From assembly GCA_022563855.1 (NCBI GenBank), contig JADFMN010000002.1, positions 1 through 64,000 on the forward strand: a DNA stretch of 64,000 nucleotides, read 5' to 3'. Of the stretch, positions 52,333 through 60,780 are shown one piece after another; within the stretch, counting starts at the first letter, position 1, and the number at the start of each line of letters is the position of its first letter. The notes beneath the pieces are model-generated. The model was not told the DNA's origin. It searched no databases and saw only the letters and a list, made by a program, of their open reading frames with translations. The position numbers were made by a program, and so were the translations under genes. The DNA comes from Armatimonadota bacterium. GTDB taxonomy: Bacteria > Armatimonadota > Fimbriimonadia > Fimbriimonadales > Fimbriimonadaceae.

Positions 52333-52611
52333 ATGGCTTATGTAGCGTGTTCATTGGGAGCAAGGGAATCTTCGCAATCTCTTCTTGAAGAGATCGAAGC
52401 AGCAGAGGAGCGGTTAGTTCTTGATGAACGAGTGCTCGTCTGTGGTATCCACAACGATTCACACAGGAGGGAGGCAAGGCTCTGGTGGTACAATTGGGAT
52501 TCTCGGACAGACCTCGCTGTTTCAAGGCGGGCTCTGGACAAGAAGCCGACCTTCGCCTGCTCCAACCCGACCATCGACAGGCTTTTTGAAGCTCTGGCAA
52601 CTCGCCAATAG
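52333..52611 (+). CDS. possible 92-residue protein, unknown
   Basis: An acidic N-terminal helix (SLLEEIEAAEERLVLDERV) is followed by an aromatic patch (ARLWWYNWDSRTDL) and NPTIDRLFEALA. A strong hairpin terminator lies 70 bases after the stop, which supports transcription in this direction. Against it: no ribosome-binding site before the ATG and no family likeness. It may be the tail of a decayed gene. Confidence 0.35.
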   Translation: MAYVACSLGARESSQSLLEEIEAAEERLVLDERVLVCGIHNDSHRREARLWWYNWDSRTDLAVSRRALDKKPTFACSNPTIDRLFEALATRQ

Positions 52612-52680
52612 CTCGGACTTCGGTCCAGGGTTGATCCGCTGACTGCGATGCTCGCCTGAGCACGTAAGCAGATCCACTTC

Positions 52681-52707
52681 ACGAGCCCTTCTCGAAGAAG
52701 GGCTCGT
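52681..52707 (+). terminator. perfect 12-bp stem terminator-like hairpin
   Basis: ACGAGCCCTTCT and AGAAGGGCTCGT pair perfectly around a CGA loop. No long T-run on either side, so it may act in both directions or mainly as a structure. Confidence 0.6.
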
Positions 52708-52779
52708 TACCTATCTAGAAAGAATACTGATGATGTGACTGTCAGCGAGACGTTGCGCTAGTAGGCGAAACAGATCAAA

Positions 52780-53041
52780 ATGAGCGATCTGCTCAAGGAA
52801 GGCTTGCAACGTGAAGCAAAACTGCAAGCTTGTCGGCAGGTTGAAAGCTGGAACCAGCGAGCTTATGTTCATGATTTCAACAGCTACACCGCAGTTCTGG
52901 ACGTCATTGAGGATGAAGAAACTGCTAGCCGAGTATGTTCATTGAGGTCGCAAAGGAATTGGTAGAAACTGACCGCATTAAGAGACATTTCACGATGGAA
53001 TGTGGTAAGTTCGTCTTTGGAAGTAGGGATTTATTTGCGTA
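52780..53041 (+). pseudogene. small gene with probable frameshift, unknown function
   Basis: A first frame from ATG 52780 gives MSDLLKEGLQREAKLQACRQ to DVIEDEETASRV and then loses sense. The neighbouring frame picks up at MFIEVAKELVETDRIKRHFT and runs to a TAG at 53039, directly before a large hairpin. Together they would make one protein of about 86 residues. Either a one-base shift has broken the gene or two tiny coupled genes lie here. No family recognised. Confidence 0.3.
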
Positions 53042-53111
53042 GCGATAGGGGCCGTTATCGACCAAGGATTTGCTCTCCCCTTGCCTTGGTTCCGGTGACG
53101 GCCCCTATCGC
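53042..53111. repeat. nested inverted repeat
   Basis: GCGATAGGGGCCGT (53042-53055) is the exact complement of 53098-53111, and inside it ACCAAGG (53061-53067) pairs with CCTTGGT (53084-53090). It would fold into a two-step stem. Placed right after the small broken gene, so it could be a terminator or a structured RNA; no T-run follows. The rest of the 385 bases to 53496 has no gene apart from the upstream extension of the next one. Confidence 0.55.
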
Positions 53112-53496
53112 GCTTGGACGTCATCGTGGCGGCGTGCCAGTCCCAACTGATGTCTCAAAAGCCGCCGACGCTACCGGCGTGTTCTGAGCCAGATCGAGGA
53201 GAGGGCGGTTCGAACTGCTTCAGTGTCATATGTCGCCAGCGGCTCATCGTCCTTATGACGGTTATTACGTCGCCATGTTTGAACAGCCACAAGCCCACGC
53301 GGTCACCGTTGATAAACGGAAGCACTCATAGCGGCGGCTTCGTTCCGAAACTTGAGGGGCACCGGGAATCCGGTGCCGTGTTCAATATGGATAAAGCCCC
53401 GAAGACAGATCCGTAGAAACAAGAAGGCTTGAGTACAAGTCTGCGCTGCTTTGGAACAGGAGGAGCGGTCGAAAGGAAGGAGAGCTGCGTGCTGGC

Positions 53497-53901
53497 GTGC
53501 TCAGGACGATCGCAGCGTTCGCCAACTCTGACGGCGGCGATCTCATTATTGGAATTGCAGACGACGGGTCTGTTCAAGGCATCGACGACGAGGTAGCCGA
53601 GCTGTTCCAAGACAAGCACCTCGACAGATACGAGGCTCTGTTGCACGAACACGTGAAGAACTCCCTGTATCCTCACCCACACGCGGGCTACACGGTCTCG
53701 ATGGAGATGCGGGGAAAACGGACTGTCTGCGTCGTCAGCGTCTCGGCGATACCAGGCGTTACGTACGTCGTCGGCAAGAATGATTCGGGGAAGAAGCAGC
53801 ACGAGGTGTACGTCCGAACAGGAAATCGGACGAATCGATTGGTAGATGTTGACTGCGATCGCTTCGTAACGTCCCGCCTCGGAGGAGTCTGGCCCTATTG
53901 A
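53497..53901 (+). CDS. AlbA_2 (Schlafen-like) domain protein, probably 5'-truncated
   Basis: 134 residues from a GTG. The core FANSDGGDLIIGIADDGSVQGID is the AlbA_2 nucleotide/DNA-binding signature seen in transcriptional regulators and Schlafen-like proteins, and VYVRTGNRTNRL is its usual second motif. The family's first motif (RLEYKSAL in place of xxEFKxS) is encoded about 23 codons upstream in the same frame (from 53425), yet that frame opens at a TAA at 53392 and has no start codon before it. So the gene has lost its start or uses a non-standard one; the GTG version lacks the first strand. Usually this domain heads a larger protein; here nothing follows it. Confidence 0.6.
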   Translation: MLRTIAAFANSDGGDLIIGIADDGSVQGIDDEVAELFQDKHLDRYEALLHEHVKNSLYPHPHAGYTVSMEMRGKRTVCVVSVSAIPGVTYVVGKNDSGKKQHEVYVRTGNRTNRLVDVDCDRFVTSRLGGVWPY

Positions 53902-54102
53902 GGCAAACGCCGCAGGCTCTGGGGAGACAAAGACCCGGGGCAGCCAGCCAATAAAGGCTGACCACGACATACTACCATCCGACCTTCTATGGTCTTGCTG
54001 CAGTCGAAGCAGGCCTCCGCATATGAATATGAGTCTAGCAACACGGCCAGAAACTCGATCAACGTCGAAGATTCGTGATAACATGCAGGTCGGGGATAGA
54101 CA

Positions 54103-54414
54103 ATGGAAAAAGGTGAATTGGATCGGCTTTTGGAACGCGCAAAGCGTATGGACGAGGAACAAGCGGATCCTGAGGGGTCTGGTCAGCTCGGTCAGATCGC
54201 TGGACTAGACGCAGAAGACAAGTCTAGGGAGGTCCGCGGGCAGATTGAAAGGCGATTCGAGGATATGGGCATCTTCCTAACATCAGAGGCTGTGGAACGA
54301 ACGATTCGGAGCGACCCTGAGTTCATAGTAATCAACAGACCGAGGCTGATGGTAGAACGTGCCAGCCGAGTAGGATGTCGTAGCCTCGCCTGTCGCTGTG
54401 CTCTGTCTGCGTAG
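54103..54414 (+). CDS. 103-residue charged protein, possibly interrupted by an in-frame TAG
   Basis: Begins MEKGELDRLLERAKRMDEEQ with GGGGATA upstream; helical and acidic, ends in a Cys/Arg-rich stretch. After the TAG at 54412 the same frame stays open and protein-like (SNKYTWRRVLCSDDALTATC, then ISRWIAYKGVSVDSITALQED) to a TGA at 54634-54636, which would make 177 residues. So the gene may carry a premature stop. No family recognised. The tail of the long form overlaps the methyltransferase gene end-to-end by 23 bases. Confidence 0.45.
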   Translation: MEKGELDRLLERAKRMDEEQADPEGSGQLGQIAGLDAEDKSREVRGQIERRFEDMGIFLTSEAVERTIRSDPEFIVINRPRLMVERASRVGCRSLACRCALSA

Positions 54415-54613
54415 CCTGCGCTCCCGCCTGAGCGTATCAGATCTAACAAGTACACGTGGAGGCGAGTCCTCTGCTCGGATGATGCATTGACCGCCACTTG
54501 CATCAGAAACTCCTGTCGAGTGTTCATGACCAACGTCCAGCGGGCGATCGAGCCTGAAGCGGCAGACGGCATCAGTCGCTGGATCGCGTACAAAGGCGTT
54601 AGCGTGGACAGCA

Positions 54614-55789
54614 TTACGGCGCTACAGGAGGATTGAGAGGGCTCTTGACAATTATCCAAGACGGCCACTCCTTTTCCTTCGTAACATGGATCGACAGACC
54701 GTGCTCTGCAGCGAACCGATCCACGGCAGCCAGATTCTCGGGCCAACGCTCGTGATAGTCGTGCCCGGCCATCACTCCTCCGGGCTTGACCTTCGGCCAC
54801 CACTCGCTCAACGTGTTGCCTGACTCCTGACCGGTGTGGGCGTACCCGTCGACGTAAATGAAATCCAAGGACTCGGACTGGAACAGATTGACGGCCTCAG
54901 AGAACGAGGCGCGGACTACCGTGTTGTTGGAAGCGTACGGTTGCAGGAGCTTCACCGCGCTCACGTACCGTGCCGTGTCGTGCCCCCTGTCACCGCCCCA
55001 GCGGTCTATCGACCAAAGCATGTCCGGTTTGCCCTTCTCAAGGAGGAGTCGCGAGTAAGTACCGCGATCGACACCAAGCTCAACCCACTGACCAGTCAAT
55101 TCTGCTTCTTTGAGCGCCAACGGAATGTCATCCCGGGTCTGGCACGCCTCGAACAGGTTCTCAGCGGTATGCACTATCTTGTCTCCAAGAAGCGGTTCGA
55201 CCGTTATGGCGTACTGCTCTTGAAGCTCACTGATCCGCCTGAACTGCATGTCGTAGGAGCCCGGCCCACCCTCCGTACTATGGAACTCCTTAGACCTCGT
55301 GCTTCCACCATCAACGCCGATCGTGAACATGTGCTTGACTCCGATCAGTGCCAGTATCTCAATGGCACTCTCCGTCGAAGAGTACATAGCCAAAACTGGT
55401 TGCTTGTCAGGGTACTTCCTAAATCTAGTCGTCCTCATATCAAACGCGTAAAGGAGTCCGCGTTCGTGCAAGCTTCTAGCTGACTTTTCGATTGACACCC
55501 AGTGCTCAAGACTGTACTTGCCCGGGGATTGGTACCAATGCGGAATCGCTGGCAGCGCAACCGCCGTATCGGGGTTCTTCGGTTCGGTATCCAGCCACGA
55601 CTCGAAGTCGTTCATCACAGCTAGAAGGCAATGCTGGAATGACGCCGTCTGATTTATGCACACGACGTGGAACTTGTCAGCGATGTCGTTCGGTCTCGCT
55701 GCGAACGACGGACCCTTGCCGGCAATGAGCACTGGCTTCGCGTTCCAGTCGGTCAACGATGCGATTCTATCGATGTTGGGGATGTTCAT
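54614..55789 (-). CDS. DUF115/glycosyltransferase-like domain fused to a class I methyltransferase
   Basis: 391 residues. The N-terminal half (VLIAGKGPSFAARPNDIAD, VVCINQTASFQHC, LALIGVKHMFTIGVDGG) resembles DUF115/sialyltransferase-like proteins that act on nucleotide sugars. The C-terminal half is a class I SAM methyltransferase: ELGVDRGTYSRLLLEKG (about 238), LWSIDRWGG, LDFIYVDGYAHTG and WPKVKPGGVMAGHDY. Likely modifies a surface glycan. Same strand and 32 bases after the glycosyltransferase gene upstream, so one operon. Confidence 0.78.
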   Translation of the reverse strand: MNIPNIDRIASLTDWNAKPVLIAGKGPSFAARPNDIADKFHVVCINQTASFQHCLLAVMNDFESWLDTEPKNPDTAVALPAIPHWYQSPGKYSLEHWVSIEKSARSLHERGLLYAFDMRTTRFRKYPDKQPVLAMYSSTESAIEILALIGVKHMFTIGVDGGSTRSKEFHSTEGGPGSYDMQFRRISELQEQYAITVEPLLGDKIVHTAENLFEACQTRDDIPLALKEAELTGQWVELGVDRGTYSRLLLEKGKPDMLWSIDRWGGDRGHDTARYVSAVKLLQPYASNNTVVRASFSEAVNLFQSESLDFIYVDGYAHTGQESGNTLSEWWPKVKPGGVMAGHDYHERWPENLAAVDRFAAEHGLSIHVTKEKEWPSWIIVKSPLNPPVAP

Positions 55790-55821
55790 GGATTTGCTAG
55801 GGCATGTCCAACATCATTCAT

Positions 55822-56664
55822 CTAGGTTTTGCCCGGCCACAAGTCGTATGGCGGAGTGAAGATGTTGATGCCGAACAGTTCTTCGGACGTCGGAACGTTT
55901 CCCCGGCCGTATTGGGCCTCTAGCTTCTTCGCGAAGGCTATGTTGCTCGCTGCGAGCATGCGCTGGGTGTCCTCCGCTGGCAGGGTCTTGAAGCTGACAT
56001 GGCCGACATGTTCCACAAACGTGTCCGTTGCAACGCGCAGCTGGTAGCCGTGATACCGCAATCGCCAGCAGTAGTCGAAGTCGTCGCATCCGAGGAACAG
56101 TTCCTCATCGAGCAGGCCGACCTCTTCAAGCGCCTTTCGCGAGAGCATCATGCAGTAGCCAATGATTAGTTTCGTCCCGACGGACTGGCCGCAGTTTCTT
56201 TCACGGACCATTTCATGCAATTGGTCGTAATTCAGGCGATTGTCACCCTGCTTGGGAATGTGGAACTCGACGTACTGCTGCCCGGCTGTGTAGTTTGAGA
56301 GCGGGCCGACCGCTCCAACTTTCGGTAGGCGGAACACCTTTTGCATTTGGTTCAGCCAGCCCGAGCGAACGACCGTATCCGGATTTAGCAGTACAACGAA
56401 TTCTCCGCAGGTTTCGCGGACTCCAATGTTCGCGGCCGCGGCATAGCCGAGGTTGTCATCGTTGCAGATGATGGTTGCTCGCGGCGTACCTGTGGCAAGC
56501 TCTTTGAGAAATGCTGCCGTGCCATCTGCAGATCCGTTATCGACGAAGATGATCTCAGTGCTGTCAGCTGTCTCGTTTAGAACACTGGAGACGCAACGTT
56601 CAAGAGTCGTCATCGAGTTGAACGTGACGATTACGATAGACGACTTTGCAGGCTGCAGCTCCAT
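55822..56664 (-). CDS. family 2 glycosyltransferase
   Basis: 280 residues. GT-A fold with SSIVIVTFNSMTTLERCVSSVL, IIFVDNGSADGTAAFL, DNLGYAAAANIGV and the metal-binding LLNPDTVV in place of DxD; then LLDEELFLGCDDFDYCWRLRYHGY, the acceptor-side motif with ED-like acid residues. Rhamnosyl- or other sugar transfer to a surface polysaccharide or glycoprotein is likely; the donor cannot be read. Leads the small minus-strand operon with the methyltransferase fusion. The 347-base gap to 57011 holds the divergent promoters and no gene. Confidence 0.9.
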   Translation of the reverse strand: MELQPAKSSIVIVTFNSMTTLERCVSSVLNETADSTEIIFVDNGSADGTAAFLKELATGTPRATIICNDDNLGYAAAANIGVRETCGEFVVLLNPDTVVRSGWLNQMQKVFRLPKVGAVGPLSNYTAGQQYVEFHIPKQGDNRLNYDQLHEMVRERNCGQSVGTKLIIGYCMMLSRKALEEVGLLDEELFLGCDDFDYCWRLRYHGYQLRVATDTFVEHVGHVSFKTLPAEDTQRMLAASNIAFAKKLEAQYGRGNVPTSEELFGINIFTPPYDLWPGKT

Positions 56665-57011
56665 GTAGTGAATTTAACCGGCAGGCAATACTGTCGCTCA
56701 GGCGATCTGCCCACTTGAGGCCCATCTTCACTCAATGCTACCTCTTACCGCCTCTGACAGCGGCTGTGCGCTGGCACCGGTTCGCGATGAGCAGCTACTC
56801 AGAGACAAGGCCTCGGCCCAGTCCTGCAACGATGGAGAGAATGTCGTTATCACCGGCTGCGCCAAGGCTTCTCGCGCCGTGAACGTGTAGCACGTTGGGG
56901 GTTTGGCAGAGCACGACGATTACATGCTTCGTCTGTTTTTCAGTCAGATTCTCACCGATTGCGAGCTGGATCAGACGAGTGTGGAGTAAATTAAAGGCCA
57001 GGGTCGCGTTT

Positions 57012-60000
57012 ATGAAAGCCGAGAGTCAAGGCGGCGTTGCCGCCGTATACCGCCTACATGCTGACAGCGCGTTTCTTGCTGACTCGATAGCAGCGCTCGA
57101 AGGGCGGGTTCCAGTTTTCGTATTTGTGAGCAGGCTGTCTAGATGCGGCGAGCCGGGAGACTGGGAAGAGGCCGCTGCAATCGCTGCTGGCGCCGGCGCG
57201 GAGGTAATCGAGGGAGAATGGGTCAGCGAGGACGAGCACAAACGTGCGGCGATCGCAGAGCTTAAGTCCAGAGGGTATTCGCATGCGCTCATACCAGAGT
57301 CAGACGAAGTCCTGGACTCCAAACTGCTGGGACACCTATTAGCAATTGCCGAGAACGATCTTGCTGATCGTGTGTACGCTATGTCGGATGCATATTGGAA
57401 GACTGTAGAGTACGTAGTTAGACCGAGGGAAGATACGCCGCGTTGCATTCTCGTTGATCTATACAGCGCGGACCATACGAGTCTGCACGATCAACAACGT
57501 GGACGGCGTTTGGTCCTTGGGGAGGATTACGGCTTGATCCACCGGCTGACGTTCGTGGGCTCCGATGATCAGGTTAGAGACAGGTTAGATTGTTGGAGCG
57601 ACAACGACGAACTCGTTTCAGGATGGTGGCAGAGCGTATGGAGGTCTTGGGAGTCAAATAAGTGCCTCAGGAACCTTCACCCGACGCGCCCGGAGTCCTT
57701 TAGGTTTGCTGAGAGGATCGAGGTCCCGCAGGTACTTGCAGACTTGATGAACGGACGGACGTCCGGCATTTGCTCTCCATGGCCAGCTGCCGCGCCCGAG
57801 GTTTGGCCACGAGTTTCTATCGTCATTCCTGTCCATGGTGGCGCAGCTTTGCTCCGGTCTTGTCTTGAATCTCTGTCAAAATGCGCGGATTTGGTGCACG
57901 AGGTGATCGTCATCGATAACGCGTCGCCAGATGACTGCCTGAGAGTCCGCCAGGACTTTGACTTCGTAGTGGGGGTGGAGAACGATGAAAACCTCGGATT
58001 CAGCAAGGCCTGCAATCAGGGCTTCGGCGAATCGACGGGAGATATCGTGCTCTTCTTGAACAGCGATACGATTGTCCCCCGGTCTGGCCTCATCCGGCTG
58101 ATCGAGCCACTAATACCGAGCGGTACGATCGCGGCGAGCGGCCCTCTCACGAACAACTGCGGTCATCTTCAGCGCATCGATCCGACCTATACGGACAGAA
58201 CCAGGATCGACCTGTTCGCAGATGATTTCGCAAACGTCGATGAGGAACCAAGAGAGGTGGATATGCTCGTGGGCTTCTGCCTAGCTGTCAAACGCACAGC
58301 ACTCGAAGACGTCGGCCCTTTTGACGAGCGGTTCGGTTTGGGCACGTTCGAGGACAACGACCTTTGTCATCGATTGCGGCGGTCGGGCTGGCGGCTCGTG
58401 ATTGCTTCCAATTCCTTCGTCCACCACGAAGGATCTCAAACACTCCGGAAAGTTGCGCCCGAGACCGGAGAACTGCTACGGACAAACGAGAAGAAGTTCC
58501 GCGAGAAGTGGAGAACAGACATCGAGTCGGGTTACGCATCACATCTTGCAGGTACGTCTGCCGAACCGATCAAATTTGACGAAGCGCGCAAGCCGGAGCT
58601 TCGTCTTAAAGAGATTGGTCGAAAGAGAACTGCCGCCAACATATCACTTTGTATGATTGTTCGCGACGAAGAACGCGTCCTTGCAAATTGTCTTGAGAGC
58701 GCAAAGCCGTTCTTCAAGCAGATGATCATTGTCGATACAGGCTCTACGGACAAGACTGTCGAGATTGCGAAGTCATTTGGAGCGGAAGTGCGACAAATGG
58801 AATGGCCGGACTCTTTTTCTGTGGCGAGAAACGAGTCGATGCGTGGCGCGAAAGGAGACTGGCTTTTTTGGCTCGACGCCGACGACACGTTGCCTCTCGA
58901 TTGCGGTGAGGCGATTCTTGACGCTGTGATGAATGCCAAGGACGATGTGATTGGATTTGTCGTACCGGTGCAGTTTGTCGAGGACGGTCCAAGCGGCGGC
59001 ACGCGGGTAGACCACGTCAAACTCTTCCGCAACCTTCCAGGCCTTGAATTTGAAGGTCGCATCCATGAGCAGATTCTGGGCAAATTAAAACAACATCCAG
59101 GCAAGATCGCGAGATGCAGTGCACACGTGCTCCACTCCGGATACGACACGTCCGAAAGCGGGCAAAGGAAGAAGAGAGTGCGCGACGAGAAGCTCCTCAA
59201 GCTAGATCTTGAAGACAGGCCGGATCATCCGTTCGTGCTGTTCAACCTCGGCATGACGGCGCATTACACCGACGGCCACGAGGAAGCGCTCAAGTGGTTC
59301 GACCGATGCCTCGAAGTATCGAATCCGAACGATTCTCATGTGAGGAAGACTTACTCGCTGAAGGCGGTCTCGCACAGAGAACTCGGGCAGACGGGAGAAG
59401 CGATTCATGTTCTTGAAGAAGGACTGAGTATCGTTGGCGACGACCCAGAGCTGCACTTTCATCTCGCATTGATGCTGTCGAATGCTGAACGGTGCTCGGA
59501 ATCGTTGCACCACTACACGATGGTTGCAAAGTGCGATCCGTCGACGTACTATACAAGCATGGACGTCGGCATTCTCGGCTTCAAGTGCAAGCACAACATG
59601 GCGGGCGTTCTCATAGAACTCGATCGGTACGAAGAGGCGAAAGTAGAGTACAAATCTGCCTTGGAACTTGCGCCTCACTACATGCCGAGTGCGTTCGCCC
59701 TGTTCGACCACGCGTTAAAGAGGCAAGATATCGCAACAGCGCAATACGCAATCCAACACGTCACCAGCAACGAAGGTGAACGGAAGAGCTGGGCCGAGAT
59801 GAGATTGAAGCTGGCGGAAAATGTTGGCGGCCCGGAGAACGTACACGCAACATTCACAGCACTTTCTGAAAGAAACATCCATGCAGCCAAGTCCTACTCA
59901 ACCTGGCTGCTCAAGCAAGGGATGGAACAGGAGGCGTCGAGCTTCTGGCCGGCCCTGAGCGACCAAGGCGACGCAGAGTCCGCGTTCTTCTTAGGAATCA

Positions 60001-60131
60001 GCGAAACGCGCAAAGGCAGGTTTAAGAGAGCGCTGGACTATATGCAGCGGGCGTTAACCCTAAACCCTGGTCACGAGGAAACCCTGAAGCAGGTCGAGGG
60101 TTTGGAGCGAGCGATTGCGGCGGAGAAGTAG
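57012..60131 (+). CDS. multidomain glycosyltransferase: three GT-A-like modules plus TPRs
   Basis: 1039 residues from the ATG at 57012; longer readings have no ribosome-binding site. Module 1 (1 to about 260) is a diverged GT-A-like domain (SHALIPESDEVLD). Module 2 starts at about 269 (VSIVIPVHGGAALLRSCL, VIVIDNASPDD, NDENLGFSKACNQG, LFLNSDTIV, FGLGTFEDNDLCHRLRRSGW). Module 3 starts at about 545 (ISLCMIVRDEERVLANCLES, DTGSTDKTVEIA, LFWLDADDTLPL). From about 735, TPRs follow (HPFVLFNLGMTAHYTDGHEEALKWFDRCL) to the end. Such proteins elongate or glycosylate surface polymers and proteins. The stop abuts the start of the NifU-like gene, so they are coupled. Confidence 0.85.
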   Translation: MKAESQGGVAAVYRLHADSAFLADSIAALEGRVPVFVFVSRLSRCGEPGDWEEAAAIAAGAGAEVIEGEWVSEDEHKRAAIAELKSRGYSHALIPESDEVLDSKLLGHLLAIAENDLADRVYAMSDAYWKTVEYVVRPREDTPRCILVDLYSADHTSLHDQQRGRRLVLGEDYGLIHRLTFVGSDDQVRDRLDCWSDNDELVSGWWQSVWRSWESNKCLRNLHPTRPESFRFAERIEVPQVLADLMNGRTSGICSPWPAAAPEVWPRVSIVIPVHGGAALLRSCLESLSKCADLVHEVIVIDNASPDDCLRVRQDFDFVVGVENDENLGFSKACNQGFGESTGDIVLFLNSDTIVPRSGLIRLIEPLIPSGTIAASGPLTNNCGHLQRIDPTYTDRTRIDLFADDFANVDEEPREVDMLVGFCLAVKRTALEDVGPFDERFGLGTFEDNDLCHRLRRSGWRLVIASNSFVHHEGSQTLRKVAPETGELLRTNEKKFREKWRTDIESGYASHLAGTSAEPIKFDEARKPELRLKEIGRKRTAANISLCMIVRDEERVLANCLESAKPFFKQMIIVDTGSTDKTVEIAKSFGAEVRQMEWPDSFSVARNESMRGAKGDWLFWLDADDTLPLDCGEAILDAVMNAKDDVIGFVVPVQFVEDGPSGGTRVDHVKLFRNLPGLEFEGRIHEQILGKLKQHPGKIARCSAHVLHSGYDTSESGQRKKRVRDEKLLKLDLEDRPDHPFVLFNLGMTAHYTDGHEEALKWFDRCLEVSNPNDSHVRKTYSLKAVSHRELGQTGEAIHVLEEGLSIVGDDPELHFHLALMLSNAERCSESLHHYTMVAKCDPSTYYTSMDVGILGFKCKHNMAGVLIELDRYEEAKVEYKSALELAPHYMPSAFALFDHALKRQDIATAQYAIQHVTSNEGERKSWAEMRLKLAENVGGPENVHATFTALSERNIHAAKSYSTWLLKQGMEQEASSFWPALSDQGDAESAFFLGISETRKGRFKRALDYMQRALTLNPGHEETLKQVEGLERAIAAEK

Positions 60132-60500
60132 ATGGCATTCAACGACACCGTGATGATCCTCGCAAACAGCCCTCGCAATGAAGGGAAACTGGAAGGAGCA
60201 TCACACACCGGAACGATGGGAGTGCCTGGAGAAGGGCGCTACATCAGGATTCATTTGATCGTCGAAGCCGGCACGATCAAAGCAGCATCCTTCGAGAGCA
60301 ACGGATGCCCTGCCTCGATAGCCAGCGCCAGCCTGGTCTGCCAGCTCGTGTGTGGAAAGCCCGTTGAAAACGCCCGCCAAATCGGTGGAAAGGACGTTAT
60401 AGTAATTCTACGGGGTCTGCCAGAAGGGAAAGCACCGATGGCAGACATGGCCGTTTCTGCGCTGAACGAGGCGCTTGAGACGCCGGTTCCGCAAGACTGA
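60132..60500 (+). CDS. NifU/IscU N-terminal-like protein lacking two of three cysteines
   Basis: 122 residues, beginning directly after the glycosyltransferase stop. Layout matches the NifU_N/IscU scaffold: ANSPRNEGKLEGASHTGTMG, IRIHLIVEAGTIKAASFESNGCPASIASAS, LVCGKPVENARQI, then LRGLPEGKAPMADMAVSAL. In true scaffolds three cysteines hold the cluster; here the first site reads GEGR and the third KAPMAD, so only Cys59 (GCP) remains. It is therefore unlikely to assemble Fe-S clusters; similar cysteine-poor relatives are found beside peptide and glycan gene clusters. Its C-terminal codons and the following bases are duplicated at 60724-60780. Confidence 0.75.
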   Translation: MAFNDTVMILANSPRNEGKLEGASHTGTMGVPGEGRYIRIHLIVEAGTIKAASFESNGCPASIASASLVCQLVCGKPVENARQIGGKDVIVILRGLPEGKAPMADMAVSALNEALETPVPQD

Positions 60501-60522
60501 CTGAGCAGAGAGGAGAACAAGA

Positions 60523-60567
60523 ATGCCGACACAATCTGTTGCCCGCGTCTCGAGTCTTGCAGCTTGA
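60523..60567 (+). CDS. 14-residue peptide with strong ribosome-binding site
   Basis: AGAGGAGAACAAGA precedes ATG and a 14-codon frame (MPTQSVARVSSLAA). The same upstream sequence precedes the cysteine-rich protein gene at 60777, so this is best read as a truncated or emptied copy of that gene start. Confidence 0.35.
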   Translation: MPTQSVARVSSLAA

Positions 60568-60609
60568 AACGCTTAAGGAACGTGGGAATATTTGGGCATT
60601 TCATGCAGA

Positions 60610-60650
60610 TTTCATAGTTGCCCGTGACAGTTTCAAAGTTGCCCTTGACA
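60610..60650 (+). promoter_or_regulatory. tandem 20-base direct repeats ending in a -35 TTGACA
   Basis: TTTCATAGTTGCCCGTGACA (60610-60629) and TTTCAAAGTTGCCCTTGACA (60631-60650) differ at two positions and are 21 bases apart, two helical turns. The second ends in a consensus TTGACA, and TAGCGT lies 18 bases further on (60669-60674) as a fair -10. Together they look like a regulated promoter for the cysteine-rich protein and RHS genes. Confidence 0.5.
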
Positions 60651-60723
60651 ACTGGATGCTAGGTTTGCTAGCGTGATTCAAGGACACCGAGCATACGCTC
60701 AAGGTCGTCTCTGCGCTGAAAAA

Positions 60724-60780
60724 GGTGCTTGAGACGCCGGTTCCGCAAGATTGACCGAATCGAGAGGAAAACAGGAATGC
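60724..60780. repeat. duplication of the NifU-like 3' end and gene leader
   Basis: GAGACGCCGGTTCCGCAAGA, the stop codon and the GAGAGGA..AACA.GAATGCC leader recur almost unchanged from 60475-60526. The copy lies just before the cysteine-rich gene, the original just before the 14-residue peptide. Confidence 0.7.
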
